Positions 14,901 through 26,591 of a stretch of 64,000 bases of DNA are shown here, piece by piece. The DNA is from Ichthyophthirius multifiliis. Its lineage: Eukaryota > Ciliophora > Oligohymenophorea > Hymenostomatida. Within the stretch, counting starts at the first letter, position 1, and each line of letters begins with the position of its first letter. The DNA is taken from the NCBI RefSeq assembly GCF_000220395.1, contig NW_004085908.1, forward strand, positions 1-64,000, given 5' to 3'. Below the pieces are notes generated by a model that was not told where the DNA came from, did not search any database, and was given only the letters and a program-made list of their open reading frames with translations. Position numbers and translations under genes: made by a program.

Positions 14901-16920
14901 TTATATGAACCATAATATTTTTTTATTTCAGGAGATGACATAACAGTATCAGGAAAAATATTAATAGGACCTGTTATTTTCTAGAATAAGTGTCTTACCC
15001 AAATAATCTTACCAGCCTCAGGAGGCATATTTCTTACCAAAGGAGGATTAGTTTTTTAATCTTAGAAAATTCTTTAAATTTCGTCTAATTCAGTAGCATA
15101 AGTATGCAAAATAGCATTGTAACGGGTCTACAAATTATGTTTAAGGGAATCTCTTTTAATAGTAGTTTAGAATTTATGCAAAAGTCTTAAAGAATATTCT
15201 ATTTTCTTAATTCTATTGAAATTACTATCAATAAAATTCTATAATTTAGTATCTAAATGAGAAATATCAACATTGAATTCTACCCAATCCCTATCGAATT
15301 TATTACTATTAGTATCTAACAAATCATGTCTATTTTTTTGAAATTTTCTATTATTTAATTAAACTCGTTTGTAAGTTCATCCATTCCTTCCAAATTGTGT
15401 TTCGCAAGAGCTTAGAATTATTAAATATTTGAAAAAATGTCAATTAATTTTTATAATCTTCTCACAAAAGCATCAAATTTCCCAAAAATCTAAGTTTCTG
15501 AAAAATCAAAGGCCTTTCCTTTAGGCATATCAGCAATTTTATCTTTAGTTTCAATATAGCAAGTCTTATATTCTCTATAAAGTTTAATACATGATCCCAA
15601 AACTTCTATTAATTCAGCAGGGTCTTAATCCCAAATCTTCTAAGGATTAAATCTTCCACCTTCGCCTGGGTTATTGACCTTAAGGATTCTATCTTTACAA
15701 TTTTTGATCATTTAGTTGGTAATTTTGATGAATAATCCAGTCATTTTATCAGAAGTGTTATAAAAACGAGCAATAGTATGTATCATTTTAATCGCATTCA
15801 TAAGAGCAGGGAGAGTATCAATAATCTATTAAGGAGTTCCTTTATATAGAGGTTCAATAAATTTTTCCAAAGTCGTCAAATACTTGACATTATCTTTAGC
15901 TTCATTTAACTTGTCAGTTAAAAGTAAATCCAATCTGTTGTAATCCATCATCAATTTAGAGATAGTCTCATCGCCTCTTGGTCTTTAACTATCATGCTAT
16001 TTAAGTCTTTATAAATTAACTTTGACAATTTGGAAATCTTTACTTTTTAGTTATTCTGACCAATTAGTTATTTTTTACATTCTATTCCTCCAATATTCTA
16101 ATTCAGTTGAAGGGCCAGCATCTGGGCTTTCATTTCTGACAACTTAGTCGTCATTTAGTAGAGAATTAATGTGAGAAATCCATGAAGTGAACTTTTGTTC
16201 ATAATATTACATTTTTTCTGCTTCGGAAGACGATGAGTTGAAATTAGCCATTTCTTCAGGGTCCAATTTAAATAATTCAGTACCTGGGCTCATTAATTTT
16301 ATAGATTCACGGACTTCATTTCCGAATTTATTAGAGTGATTGCAGAATTCTGAGATAGCTTCTTCTTCAGAAACACCCCAAAATTATGTTTTTTCGCTTC
16401 TTAGGAATTCTACTTGGGGATTGTATACTCCTTCCATTAATGCATTTAACATAGGAATAGTATTGGGAGTTATTTCTCCGAATATTATATCGTTGTCATT
16501 AGATACTTCATTATTTTGCGTTTTCTTTTTGTCATCAGCAGGAGAAAATACACGCAAAAACCAGACTGCTTTTTCAAGGATTTTCTCTTAGTCTCCTGTT
16601 GTTAAGAATAATACAGGATCTTGCTGACCATTATCTTTTATATCGTCGTTTTGGGTTTATTCTTGAATTTAATAGTATGCAAATATCTTATCTGAACCTT
16701 CTCCGGTTAAAAACCCTTCTAATAAAAGTCTATTTCTATCATGAGATAAACAATCCTATTTTTTAAAAAAAAATATTTAATTTTTATTTTATTTTATATT
16801 GGTTAAAATAAATTTATATTTATTTATGTTTACTTCGATTATCACATCCTTTATTTGAAGACAGTCACATATTACTTATTTCATCCATCCTATTCTTTTT
16901 GAGAATTTTGAAGAAATCAT
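2978..16920 (-). CDS. Axonemal outer-arm dynein heavy chain, DNAH5/DNAH8 (gamma) class
   Basis: The force-producing ATPase of the ciliary outer dynein arm. After repair of frame the product is about 4,620 residues, normal for the family. The N-terminal tail runs from 16920 to about 11400. AAA1 has the P-loop GPAGTGKTE (11190-11213) and [14 protein letters not shown]2 (about 10.4-9.95 kb) carries GPTGSGKTT and ends in [14 protein letters not shown]3 lies near 9.4-8.8 kb. AAA4 (about 8.3-7.8 kb) has [10 protein letters not shown]. The coiled-coil stalk lies at about 7.65-6.6 kb, then AAA5, AAA6 and a C-terminus ending [14 protein letters not shown]. The C-terminal [10 protein letters not shown] and [10 protein letters not shown] segments place it with DNAH5/8 rather than DNAH9/11/17. 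One intron is seen at 16756-16833. Four single-base losses break the frame, at 5620-5623, 11168-11172, 11311-11314 and 15333-15339. Adding four bases and removing the intron gives an exact multiple of three. The start is the ATG at 16920, 29 codons before the intron. Confidence 0.95.
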
Positions 16921-17982
16921 TTTTTTTAGTCTTTCTTCTTTTTTTTTATTTTAATATATAATTTATTTTATTTATTATTTAAGTTTTTTTTTCTTCTTTT
17001 ATTTATATAACAATAAAATATAACAAAATTTAAAATTATATTTCTTTTGTTAATACTATAAAATTTCTTTTAAAAAAATATAACTTTTTTTATTTTTTGA
17101 AAAGATAACAATAATTTAATAAATAAAATAAAATTGCAAATAAATAAAAATATTGAAATTTAATTATCTTTGCTATAAAAAAAATCATATTTCTAAATAA
17201 ATAATTTAAATGAGAAATATTTTATATTAATTAATAAAAAAATATAATAATTTGATGTGTTAAATATAATAATATATTATTCTAATTTCAAAAAAAAAAT
17301 TGTAATAATAAATAAAATATTGATTATATATATTTAATATATTATTTGTAAATATAATAATTTATAAATGATTTTTAGATTTTTAGATTTTGATAATTAT
17401 TATAAAATGTATATTAACTTTTGGAAAATTATAATATAAAATTTTTTTTAATATAAATATTTTTTATTATTAGATTTATTTTTTCATTTTTTTTATATTA
17501 ATTTTTTTCTCATTTATATACTCTTATATAATTTTATAGATTAATTAAACCATATATATATGTTTTTAAAAAAATTGATATTACTTTTTATTTAAAAAAA
17601 AATATATTTTAATTAATAATAGTATTTAGAAATATTAAAAATATTTAATTTAATTTAAAATAAATAAAAAAATAATTAATATAAAAGAAATTATAATACA
17701 TGTAATTTTATAATTTATAAATTTTATATTAATTTTTTATTATGCGATAAAATATTTTTTATTTTTAGTTATTTAAATAAGATAATTATTCTAGATATTA
17801 ATATATTATAAATGATTTTCGAATAAATCAATTTTATAAACTTAATAAAATCAATTAAAGAATAATATATAAATTTATAAAAAAAAAATGAAATATTTAA
17901 ATAATTTTTATATTTTAATAAAAAATTTTATATAAATAAAATTTTTAAAAATAAAAATAATTCATTTATAACTATCACATTA
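16921..17982. other. AT-rich intergenic spacer
   Basis: About 1.06 kb between the dynein start and the eS30 stop. It is almost pure A/T with long runs and no coding signal. It must hold the dynein promoter and the eS30 3' end, but no specific motif can be assigned. Confidence 0.6.
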
Positions 17983-18360
17983 TCATTTTTTAGCGGCAGC
18001 AGCAGCTCCTTCGATTAAGTCTTTTCTACCAGCGTGCCAGTTAGGACTCTTTCTTTTCTTGGGATCAACTGCTAAAATGTGTGGAGCATATCTTCTTGAA
18101 TATATAATTCTTTTTTAAGCTCTTCCTTTTGGAATTTTTTTGGCTCTTTACTTTTTATCAACTTTTGGAGTTTATTTTCTAACCTTTATTCAATTTACAA
18201 AAAATATTTTTTTATGTATTCAATTAAATTGCTTTTTTTTTTCATATATAATTTCATACTTTACCAGCCTTAGCTAAAGTACCGTGCATACGACCTTTTT
18301 TTGTAAAATATAATTTTATAGATGTATGAAAACATATATTATTATAAAAAATTTACCCAT
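17983..18360 (-). CDS. RPS30: 40S ribosomal protein eS30
   Basis: Small basic protein of the 40S subunit. The product is 79 residues: it begins MGRMHGTLAKAGKV and continues RKQTPKVDKK, then KGRAQKRIIYSRRY, the eS30 signature, and ends in an Ala/Lys tail. Three exons join to exactly 80 codons: 18357-18360 (only ATGG), 18260-18294 and 17983-18183. The introns are 18295-18356 and 18184-18259. In many eukaryotes eS30 is made as a fusion with a ubiquitin-like domain. Here the start ATG sits directly before the eS30 sequence, so there is no fusion. The Gln of RKQTPK is encoded by TAA, direct support for the reassigned code. Confidence 0.95.
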
Positions 18361-18561
18361 TATATATAGAATTTTTTTTATATTTAATTTATCTTTTTTT
18401 TTTTATAAAAAAGTATTAATAATTAAAATATTTTTTTATATAATTAATTTTAACTTAATATTTTTTCGGCTTTTATAAATAAAAAATAATTATAATGAAT
18501 AAAACTATATGATTTATATAATTTTTTAATTATAAATATAAATAATATAAAACATATATTT

Positions 18562-21500
18562 TCAGATAATGTTAGTTATTTAGTTCTAACTTTCTAATTC
18601 TATAATTTTATTTTAAATTTAAAATTATAGTAATCTAAATTCTTATTAATCACTATCAAAATTATTTTCTGAATTTTCTTTTAGCAAAACATACAAATCC
18701 TTTTTAAAATAAAATAATTTTTTAATTTTAAATCAATTTAATTTTTTTTACTTAAATCTAAATTTTAATCTAAGCAATTCCTTTATAATGTATATAAGAA
18801 TCAACTTAAATAGCATCGTTTAAAAAATGTAAATCATTCAAAATAAATTATCTTATTTTTTATAAAGATTATAAGCATTAAACTTTCATAGGAATAAAAT
18901 GATCAAAACAGGATTTTTAATGAATTTAGAAGTTCAAGCTATGCACATATTTAAACTGAAGACTATTTTTTTTAACTAAATCTCCTATAGATTCAGAAAC
19001 GAAATATTAAATAAGTTTTGTAGGAAAACTTATCCAATAAATATTCTAAAAATAATAATAATATATATTTATTAATTAAAAAATGATTACTATATTATAA
19101 TTTGTTTCTATATTCCATTCTTTTTAAAACTAAATTATGAAAAAATCTAAAGGATTAATAGTATCTTCATTAGCAAAGCATTCTGAAGAAATTAATATTT
19201 CCTAAAAAATATTTTATTCTTTTTAATTATCTTTTTAAGTTTCAACTTTATTTTCTTATATTTATTATTACTGAATTAAACCAAGCTAAGGATTATATTT
19301 TATTTATACTTGATTTTCATTATAATATTTATTTTTCTTTAAAGTTTCAATTAATTTACTACTAAACATTTCTATAAATTTTTCGAAATTCTATTTTATT
19401 TTTTCACTAGTACCTTAAATATGTTTTTAGTTATAATCTTAAGCGGTTATTGAAATCATTATATTTTTTGGATTTTCTTTTCTAATCTAATCAATTGTTA
19501 TATTTTCCTAAACTCCCATTAATAAATCATAACTTTTAAGTTTTTCTTATATGCTTTCTATATAAAGAAACTTTGTTTTTCTTATAGCTACACCAAACCT
19601 ATCATCTAAGACTAAATATTTGTACATAATCTTTTTAATTTTAATAAAAAAACTATTTATTTTAAAGTATATATTTTAATGATTTACAGCTGGTATATCG
19701 TAATTATTTTCATTTACTTTTTAAGATAAATCAATTTTTTTATTGCCCTTTGGTTATTTTTGATGATCAATAACGCTTATGTTTAATGAATCGCTTAATA
19801 ATTATATTGTTTGATAGAACTTTCCTCTTATTAATGTATACACATTTTATTTATTTTTAATTTCATCTTTTTCTTTACCATCTTTGTAATCACTTTAAGA
19901 TTTTTACTAACTTAAAACAATTTGGAAATTCTTTTTTATTTTATTAAATAATTTTTTTTTTATATATAAATACATTAGCAAGTCTAAAGCCAATTAAAGA
20001 TTCTAAAAAATGTAAAGGTAGTCTATGATATTTTGTTTAAGGTGTTTATTTAATATAATTATTAAGAGAAAGTGAAGTATATATAGGAGGTAACAAGGGA
20101 ATTACTAAACTTTTCCAAAAAAATTCACTGTAAAAAAGGAATCTATTTAAAATAAATATATATATATATTTTTTAAAAACTAAAAATTATACTAATTTTT
20201 GTTATTAATATTATTTTTGCTTTAGTACAAATAATTATGCGAAAAGATTTTTTACTATTAAGAAAAATCAAAAGCATCTACTTTAGGGAAAAATTGTTCG
20301 AATTCTTTTTTCATTTTTTCATCAAAAAGGTTTGAATAAAAATGTATTTTATTTTATAAATAAACTAATTCTAACCTACATTTATAATTAGATTTATTTT
20401 AGTCTTTTTTTAAATCGCAATTTTCTGATATTCCCTCATTTTCAAGCCTTCTATAATTAGGAGAAGCCTAATTAATATCAGGAGACCTTTATAAAATTTT
20501 ATTATTTCCTGTATAGACTATTTCACTATTTTTTTTTTTTAAAGAAAACTCTTCTGATTAGCTTTATGAATCTTCTCTTTTATAATGAGCCAACTAAAAT
20601 ATATTTGGTTTAGATTTCTCAATACTAAGTAAATTAGTTTATTATTATTACAAATTATTGAGTTTAAAAATAAAGTTTTATTATTTTGAACTCTAAAATA
20701 TTAAGCTTTCCAATTTTTGTGGTTCATAAATAATTGATTGGCAGCAAAAAGTGGTATTTTATTTTGATCTATTAGTTAAGATTTATTTTTGTCCTTTTAA
20801 ATTTGTTTGATTATCATTTGATTCTTTTTAACGTTAGAGCATCATTTAATCAAATTATTCAAATCTAAAAGCTTATAAATTATCCAAACTAAAAAAATTA
20901 TCTAAGTTGCATTAGTTTGTACTAATTTAAGGTAAATTAATTTTGTTTTATAATACTACATAGTTTGTACTCTAATTAATTTCTTTTAGTTTATTTGAGT
21001 ATTTAAAAAATTTAGATTATAAATTAAACAATATATCATTGTTCATTTATGAATATAATTCTTCATGCGCTTTTTTTATTAAAAAAATACATAAATAAGT
21101 TTAGATAATAATTAAATATAAATTACAATTCATATAATCATCATTTATAAAGTAAGATTTAATCCAATATGGCACTTTATTTATTATTTTTCTTTAGTTT
21201 TTAGTATTATTACAAGAATCTTCAAAATTATCCATATTTAAATGGCTTGTATGGTCACATTTTATTAAAAATTTTTCAAAATTATTATTAATATCTTTAG
21301 TATAAGCTTGACCTTAATAAATTTTGATTTTTTTATCAGATAATTATGGTTTCTCCATATCTTCATTGTATAATTAATAATTTTAATTTATTTACTTCTC
21401 TAAACAATTATAAAATAAATTTTCTAACTGTTCTTAACTATAAATAGCTTCGCAAATAAAATCGTTTTACTTAAAACTACTTTTTGAACATTAGAAATAC

Positions 21501-23279
21501 GAAAAAAATTAAACTAAGGTGTTTTAAAATAAGGACTTTATCTTAAACTAACTAAAGTGCATCCTATATCATTAAGAATAATTTATTCTTTAACCGTTTT
21601 ATATAGGTATTAATCGCCTCTATACCTTGCTTCTCCACATGTTAAAATTATTATATTATGCCCTGTTTCGATTAAAGATCTTCCTATATAATGTTTACTG
21701 AAATCTTAAGATACTAAGTTTAACGCTTCTAAAATATTTGAATAATAACTTGATGATAGTTCACTTTCAATGCAAAGTTTTTCTACATTTCGTATACACT
21801 ATGCACTTTTTTTCATATCTGTTTTTAATTATTACCTATTAGTTGGTTTTTAATTAATATTTTCTGGCATATTTAAATTTTAATCTTTTTACTTACTCAC
21901 AGCTAAATTCTTGAGATATTATTAATATTTATCAATAATATGGAAATATATAGGATTTTAGTTTTTTTAGCAATTCATAAATAATATTAAAGAATTGAAA
22001 GAATGCCAAATTTAATTTAAAACCTTTTCAAAATTTTTACAATAAGTTTTTAATAATATTTTATCATAAACATCTTAATATATTTAATTTTAATCATCAA
22101 TTTAAAAACAACATTAACTTTCGTTAAATAATTTTTGATTATATTTTAATATTTAAATCTTTTATTTAATTTATAAAAATATATATGTATATTTATAAAA
22201 TTTTACTATTTCTGCATATGCTTATTCTAAAGTATTAAATTAAGGATAATATAATCTTCCGTAAAGAATTATTTCTACATTATGTGAAGTACTAAAATGT
22301 TGGCACCTTGAAAAATAAATCCTTAAAAATTTAACTAATTTTTCCCAGTACAATTCTCCATATCCATCAAATTCAAATATTTCTTTAGAAATCTCTATCT
22401 AATTATATATAAAAAATAACTTAATTTTTATTAACTATGTATTTTTCTTATAACTAAAATTGATTATCTTATGCTTTAGCTTCTATAAATTATTTTGGTA
22501 TCTTTTGTTATTATTCCAGAATGAACAATTTAATTATTAGATGCATTTTCTTAACATTTTTTAATAAGGACTTAAGAAACAAGTTTCACACCTTTATAAA
22601 ATATATTTTTATTTGTATAAACTGTCATGTTTTCTAGATAATAGTCAATATTTTTAAAATCCCTTCTTGAAATAAACGAATCTCTAAAAACTATCTCAAC
22701 AAATTCAAGTTCATATTATTTTAATTCATTTTAATTTAATAATTTTATTGTTTCCTTTTTTTAATATAATTTTATAAATAAAATTAAATTAAAAAAAAAC
22801 TATAATTCACTTCGAATTTTTGTCCAACTCCATAATCAAATGTGAAAAGGTTGCAAATTTTTTTTTATATTGATATTCCGCCTTAGTTTTACAAACTTTA
22901 CTTTGATGCTTTTAAAATGAATGAATTTTCATTATTGCTTTTTCCAATTAAAAAATAAATTGTATCTTTATAGTTAAATTATTCTTTAAATTCTGGATAT
23001 TAATCTTCATTTATTTTTATGTCAATCTTTATATATTATTTATTGTAATTTTTTTTATATGTTTAAAACTATAAATTTTTATTAACTTTTTCATCTTCAT
23101 CATGTGTATTAATGATGAACCTTTTTTCAATATTTTTGCTTTGTTCTTTAGGCTCAACTTTTTGCTTTTTTAATTATGCTTCAAATCTTTTTTCGAATAA
23201 AACTATTAAATTGCATTGTTTTTTGAAAATTTACTATATGAATAAAAATATATAAATTAATACTTTTTTTTCCCTTCAT
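18562..23279 (-). CDS. IML1: Iml1/DEPDC5-like GATOR1 complex subunit
   Basis: GATOR1 (Iml1/DEPDC5, Npr2, Npr3) restrains TORC1 at the lysosome or vacuole when amino acids are scarce. The resemblance is clearest in three blocks. Near 22.7-22.6 kb, LEFVEIVFRDSFISRRDF matches the DEPDC5 LVELTFKDQYIGRGDMW segment. Near 22.4-22.2 kb, FEFDGYGELYWEKLV precedes VEIILYGRLYY. Near 21.7-21.5 kb, GRSLIETGHNIIILTCG is followed by a KEQIILNDIGCTLVSL segment like the family's DNGIGVDLVCMG. Further on, WKSLVIPLLPP (about 20.1 kb) fits the downstream WK..CLP motif. Several short introns are evident, for example one beginning GTGAATTATAG near 22.8 kb and one near 18.7 kb before the last exon. A DEP domain was not recognised by eye. 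The 5' end is uncertain: the ATG at 23279 needs an intron or a base-count change to join the conserved frame. Confidence 0.75.
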
Positions 23280-23532
23280 GAATTTTTTTTAAAAAAAAAT
23301 ATATACTAATTTGAAAAAAGTTTTTAATATAAAAATATATTGAATAAAAAAATTATATATTCTTTTTAAAATAAAGAATGCATATATATATAAAATTTAT
23401 AAAAATAAATAAATGAAAATAATATGGTTTTTCATTAAAAAAAAAAAAAAAAAAATAAATTATATAATATAAAAAAAATAAAAAATAAATTGATATTTTA
23501 AAATTTTTATCAATAATATAACCTTTTTTGTA

Positions 23533-23577
23533 GATCATACTAAGACGAACACACAGAATCCCATTCGAGATTACGGG
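23533..23577 (+). pseudogene. Degenerate inverted copy of 5S rRNA 5' half
   Basis: This 45-base stretch (GATCATACTAAGACGAACAC, followed by AGAATCCCATTCGAG) clearly resembles the first ~50 bases of the 5S gene at 23877-23758 but lies on the opposite strand and carries several substitutions. No 3' half follows. It is best read as a 5S pseudogene fragment forming an imperfect inverted repeat with the real gene. Confidence 0.75.
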
Positions 23578-23608
23578 TATAAATAGCTCTCTCTCACTCT
23601 ATATATAA

Positions 23609-23611
<3 letters not shown>

Positions 23612-23656
<45 letters not shown>
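23612..23656. repeat. (TA)n microsatellite
   Basis: A TA dinucleotide run of about 40 bases between the 5S gene and its inverted fragment. It may form a hairpin and is likely length-variable. Confidence 0.85.
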
Positions 23657-23660
<4 letters not shown>

Positions 23661-23757
23661 GTATATATATATTAATATATGTTTTAATACTATCTTTTTA
23701 TTTTTTATTTTATAAATATTTAAAAAATTATATAAATAATTAAAAACAATATATATA

Positions 23758-23877
23758 GGGCTGTCGACATTCGGACTTCCCAAGCGGTCCCCCACCTTAG
23801 TACTAACCGAGCCTTAAGGCGCTTAACTTCGGAGTTCGAATGGGATCCGGTGTGTTCACCTTAGTATGGTCGACAAC
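23758..23877 (-). rRNA. 5S ribosomal RNA
   Basis: On the minus strand the 120-base segment starts GTTGTCGACCATACTAAGG and contains the universal GGATCCCATTCGAACTCCG block, AAGTTAAGCGCCTTAAGG, and the GGTGGGGGACCGCTTGGGAA loop. Its end (TGTCGACAGCCC) pairs with the start to make helix I. The block around GAAGTTAAGCGCC corresponds to the internal polymerase III control region. It is a single isolated copy. T-rich DNA follows the 3' end, consistent with Pol III termination, although no strong T run is immediately adjacent. Confidence 0.97.
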
Positions 23878-25225
23878 AAAGGTTATGTTTTTATTTATAT
23901 TTTATATTTGGATATAAAATATAAATTATTAAAAATAATAATTAAATAAATTTTAATAAAATTAATTTTATATTAAAAATAATATTTTTTTTATTATTAA
24001 TATAATAATTTTTTCAAATAAATTATTATTTCTCTAATTAATAATATAAATATTGTATATTAAAATTATTATAATTTATATAATAATCTAATATTATAAT
24101 ATAAATAAAAATATTATAATTTATTACATTTTCTATTAATCATCTATTTCTAAATTATTCTTATATATTATTTATTATTTAATATATTAATATTTTTATT
24201 TAATATTTGAATAATATGAATATTTTATTAACTAAACTATTTAAAAATAAAATAAACTAATAGTCTGTGAAATTTAATATTTATATGTAAATAATATTTC
24301 TATTTTAATATTTTTAAGTCATTTTAATTGATGTCGTGATTTATAAAAATTTATGTTTTATAAATTTTTAAAAAGTTTTTACAAAATAAAATTATTCTTA
24401 ATGTTATTGAATCTTGTATAAAATCAACTATAAAATAATTTGTTTAAAAAATGTATTACATCTAAATTATTTATAAACTGATTTCGAATAATCACTAGTA
24501 ATAAGTTGCATCTCGTGCGTGTGTGTGAGAGCAAATTGCTTTTGAAAAATTAAAGGAAAAAAATAAAAAGAAACTAAATTTAACATAATTTCTGATTGTT
24601 TGTAGAAACAATAAAAAGAAGATAATAAGGGATATTTATTAATTAAGAGGATTCATCATAGTAGATTATTAAGGATAAACACTGTTTAAATATATTGATA
24701 AAAGTGCGGAAATCATATTGGTGATAAAAATATTAAAATACTATATATTTAATTTGAAATAAATGATAATATTTTTTTTATTAATAATATACTAAATTAT
24801 ATAATATATATTTATTTTAAATTTTAAATTTATTTTAATAATGAACAAAAGAAAAATTTTAAAAATTTGATATTCTGATTATAAATTGTATTATTTAGTT
24901 ATTAAAAATAGAAATAATAAAATGATATAATATTATATTTTGATTTTTATAAATATTTTTTTATTATTAATTTTAATATATTTCATTAAATTAGTTAACT
25001 TAATTTATTATTTTTATTTAATTAAAAATTTGATTCAATAAATATTAATTAATAAAACTTTTAATTTTATGTTTTTAATTTAAAATATTATTATATTCAG
25101 GTTTTTATAATAATTAAACTGAAATCTAAACAATATAAACAACAGCAAAATTCTAAATTATTGCTATAAATTTGACTGTTATTTTAGAAATATAGCAGCT
25201 AGTTTTTTTATTTCATTAGCAAAAA
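23878..25225. other. Spacer with an unassigned higher-complexity patch
   Basis: Mostly AT-rich spacer. The segment around 24480-24760 is less AT-biased and includes GCATCTCGTGCGTGTGTGTG (24509-24528). A plus-strand frame there reads RGFIIVDYQGQTLFKYIDKS for a short distance without a convincing start or family. I could match it to no snRNA, SRP, RNase P or tRNA signature. It is left unassigned. Confidence 0.4.
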
Positions 25226-25690
25226 ATGGTTTTCTGCATTTATATTTATGTTCATAATGTATTTCTCCTTATCAATTTACTAAAATGTGTATTTTCTTAA
25301 TCTCCTTTTATTAATTATTTCCAAGCTGACTATCATACTCCTAAAAACTTATTATTTCTTGGCTCTCTAGGTTATTTTTCTCCTAAATCTAAAATTAATT
25401 TATAGCTAACATTTATAAATAATACTAAATTTATCATAGCATAATCCAGAAGTATCAGTATATAAAAAATAAGAAGGTAAAAAAGTATATTTAATAAATT
25501 ATCTTATCACTAAAGGTTTACTTGGTCATATAACATTTAGAATTATGTATCTCTTATTAAATACATCTTCAAAGTTTAAAGAATCTAATCACGGCATATA
25601 AATCAATTAAAATAATGTGTATTGGAATTATTTTATTATTATTTTTTTTTGAAATAAATTTATAGAGTGATTAATTATAAAATTTTTTGA
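25226..25690 (+). CDS. Hypothetical 154-residue ORF, weak
   Basis: An ATG-to-TGA frame of 155 codons in the ciliate code. The segment is less AT-rich than its flanks and includes readable stretches such as FQADYHTPKNLLFLGSLGYF. No family was recognised. In such AT-rich DNA only TGA stops a frame, so open frames of this length arise by chance fairly often. All three minus frames contain TGA here. It could be a real small gene, an old gene fragment, or chance. Confidence 0.25.
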
Positions 25691-26164
25691 AATTTGAAAG
25701 TTGTAAAAAAAAAAAATTGTATTATCTATAAAATATTTCATAAAAAGATATATTAAATGTTCAATTATACAAAGTATTTTTTTACATATAAATTATAATT
25801 TTATATTATATTATTTGCTTTGCTTATTATATATAAATTTTAATAATATATTTAATTTTATTTTAATATAAGCCTTCATTATATAAATTTTTGAATTTTT
25901 TAGCTATATTTAAAAATAAAAAAAATCATTACTTTATTAATTTTTTTTTTTTTATATTCAATACTTTAAAACATGTAAATTATTAGTTATTAAATTTATC
26001 TTTGTATATTTTTTTAATTATTATAATCAATATAATTAATAAAAATGTAAAAAAAGTTAATTAGAAAAACAAATTTTATGAATTATTGTTTTATTTACAC
26101 AAATTATTTTTTATATTAACATGAAAAATTTAAAATAATTTTATTTAATTTTTTTTCTCTTTAT
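25691..26164. other. AT-rich spacer
   Basis: About 470 bases of A/T-dominated sequence downstream of the FAM136A-like stop. No feature seen. Confidence 0.6.
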
Positions 26165-26518
26165 TCATTTCAATAATAGTTTATAAACATTATCTTTATA
26201 TTCATTTAAATATTATTTTAAATTATCATCAACCCCATTTAAACACATTTTTTATAATTCTTGTCTTGCTTTAGAATCCTCATTCTATAAAACTTGAAGG
26301 CATTCATAAATCCTTCTTTATTCAAATTCAACTTTCAATTAGAAAAAAGAAAATTAATCATAAAAGCTCTTTAAACATGAATTATACCCTTCAAAATTAT
26401 CTTAATTCTTTAAAAAACATGCTCTTTAAAGATTAGCTTCTTGTTCACTTTTAAATTATTTTACTTTAGGTAAAATTTCATTTAAATTTTTTTGCCATTA
26501 AGCCTAAATAAAGCTCAT
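26165..26518 (-). CDS. FAM136A-like (DUF842) small protein
   Basis: A complete single-exon frame of 118 codons starting MSFIQAQWQKNLNEILPKV. It is helical and charged. The spacing of single cysteines (RACFLK, NSCLKSF, YECLQVL, KMCLNGVDDNL) and the VDD near the end recall FAM136A, a small protein reported to localise to mitochondria, where cysteines come in CX3C pairs. Here the partner cysteine of each pair is missing, so the match is tentative. It lies 73 bases downstream of the lipoate ligase stop, on the same strand. An alternative is an unrelated helical protein. Confidence 0.5.
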
Positions 26519-26591
26519 TTATTTGAAAAAAAAATATATAAAATATAAATATAAAAATATTTTATTTTATTAAAATAAAAATATTTTTAGT

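Noticed and set aside
23571-23795. Minus-strand ORF starting MGDRLGSPNVDSP
   Set aside because: It overlaps the 3' end of the 5S rRNA gene and the TA repeat, so it is not protein-coding.
25130-25640. Minus-strand gene reading (for example GEKQPREPRNNKFLGV)
   Set aside because: TGA codons interrupt every minus frame and no consistent exon joins were found; the only uninterrupted frame is on the plus strand and is itself weak.
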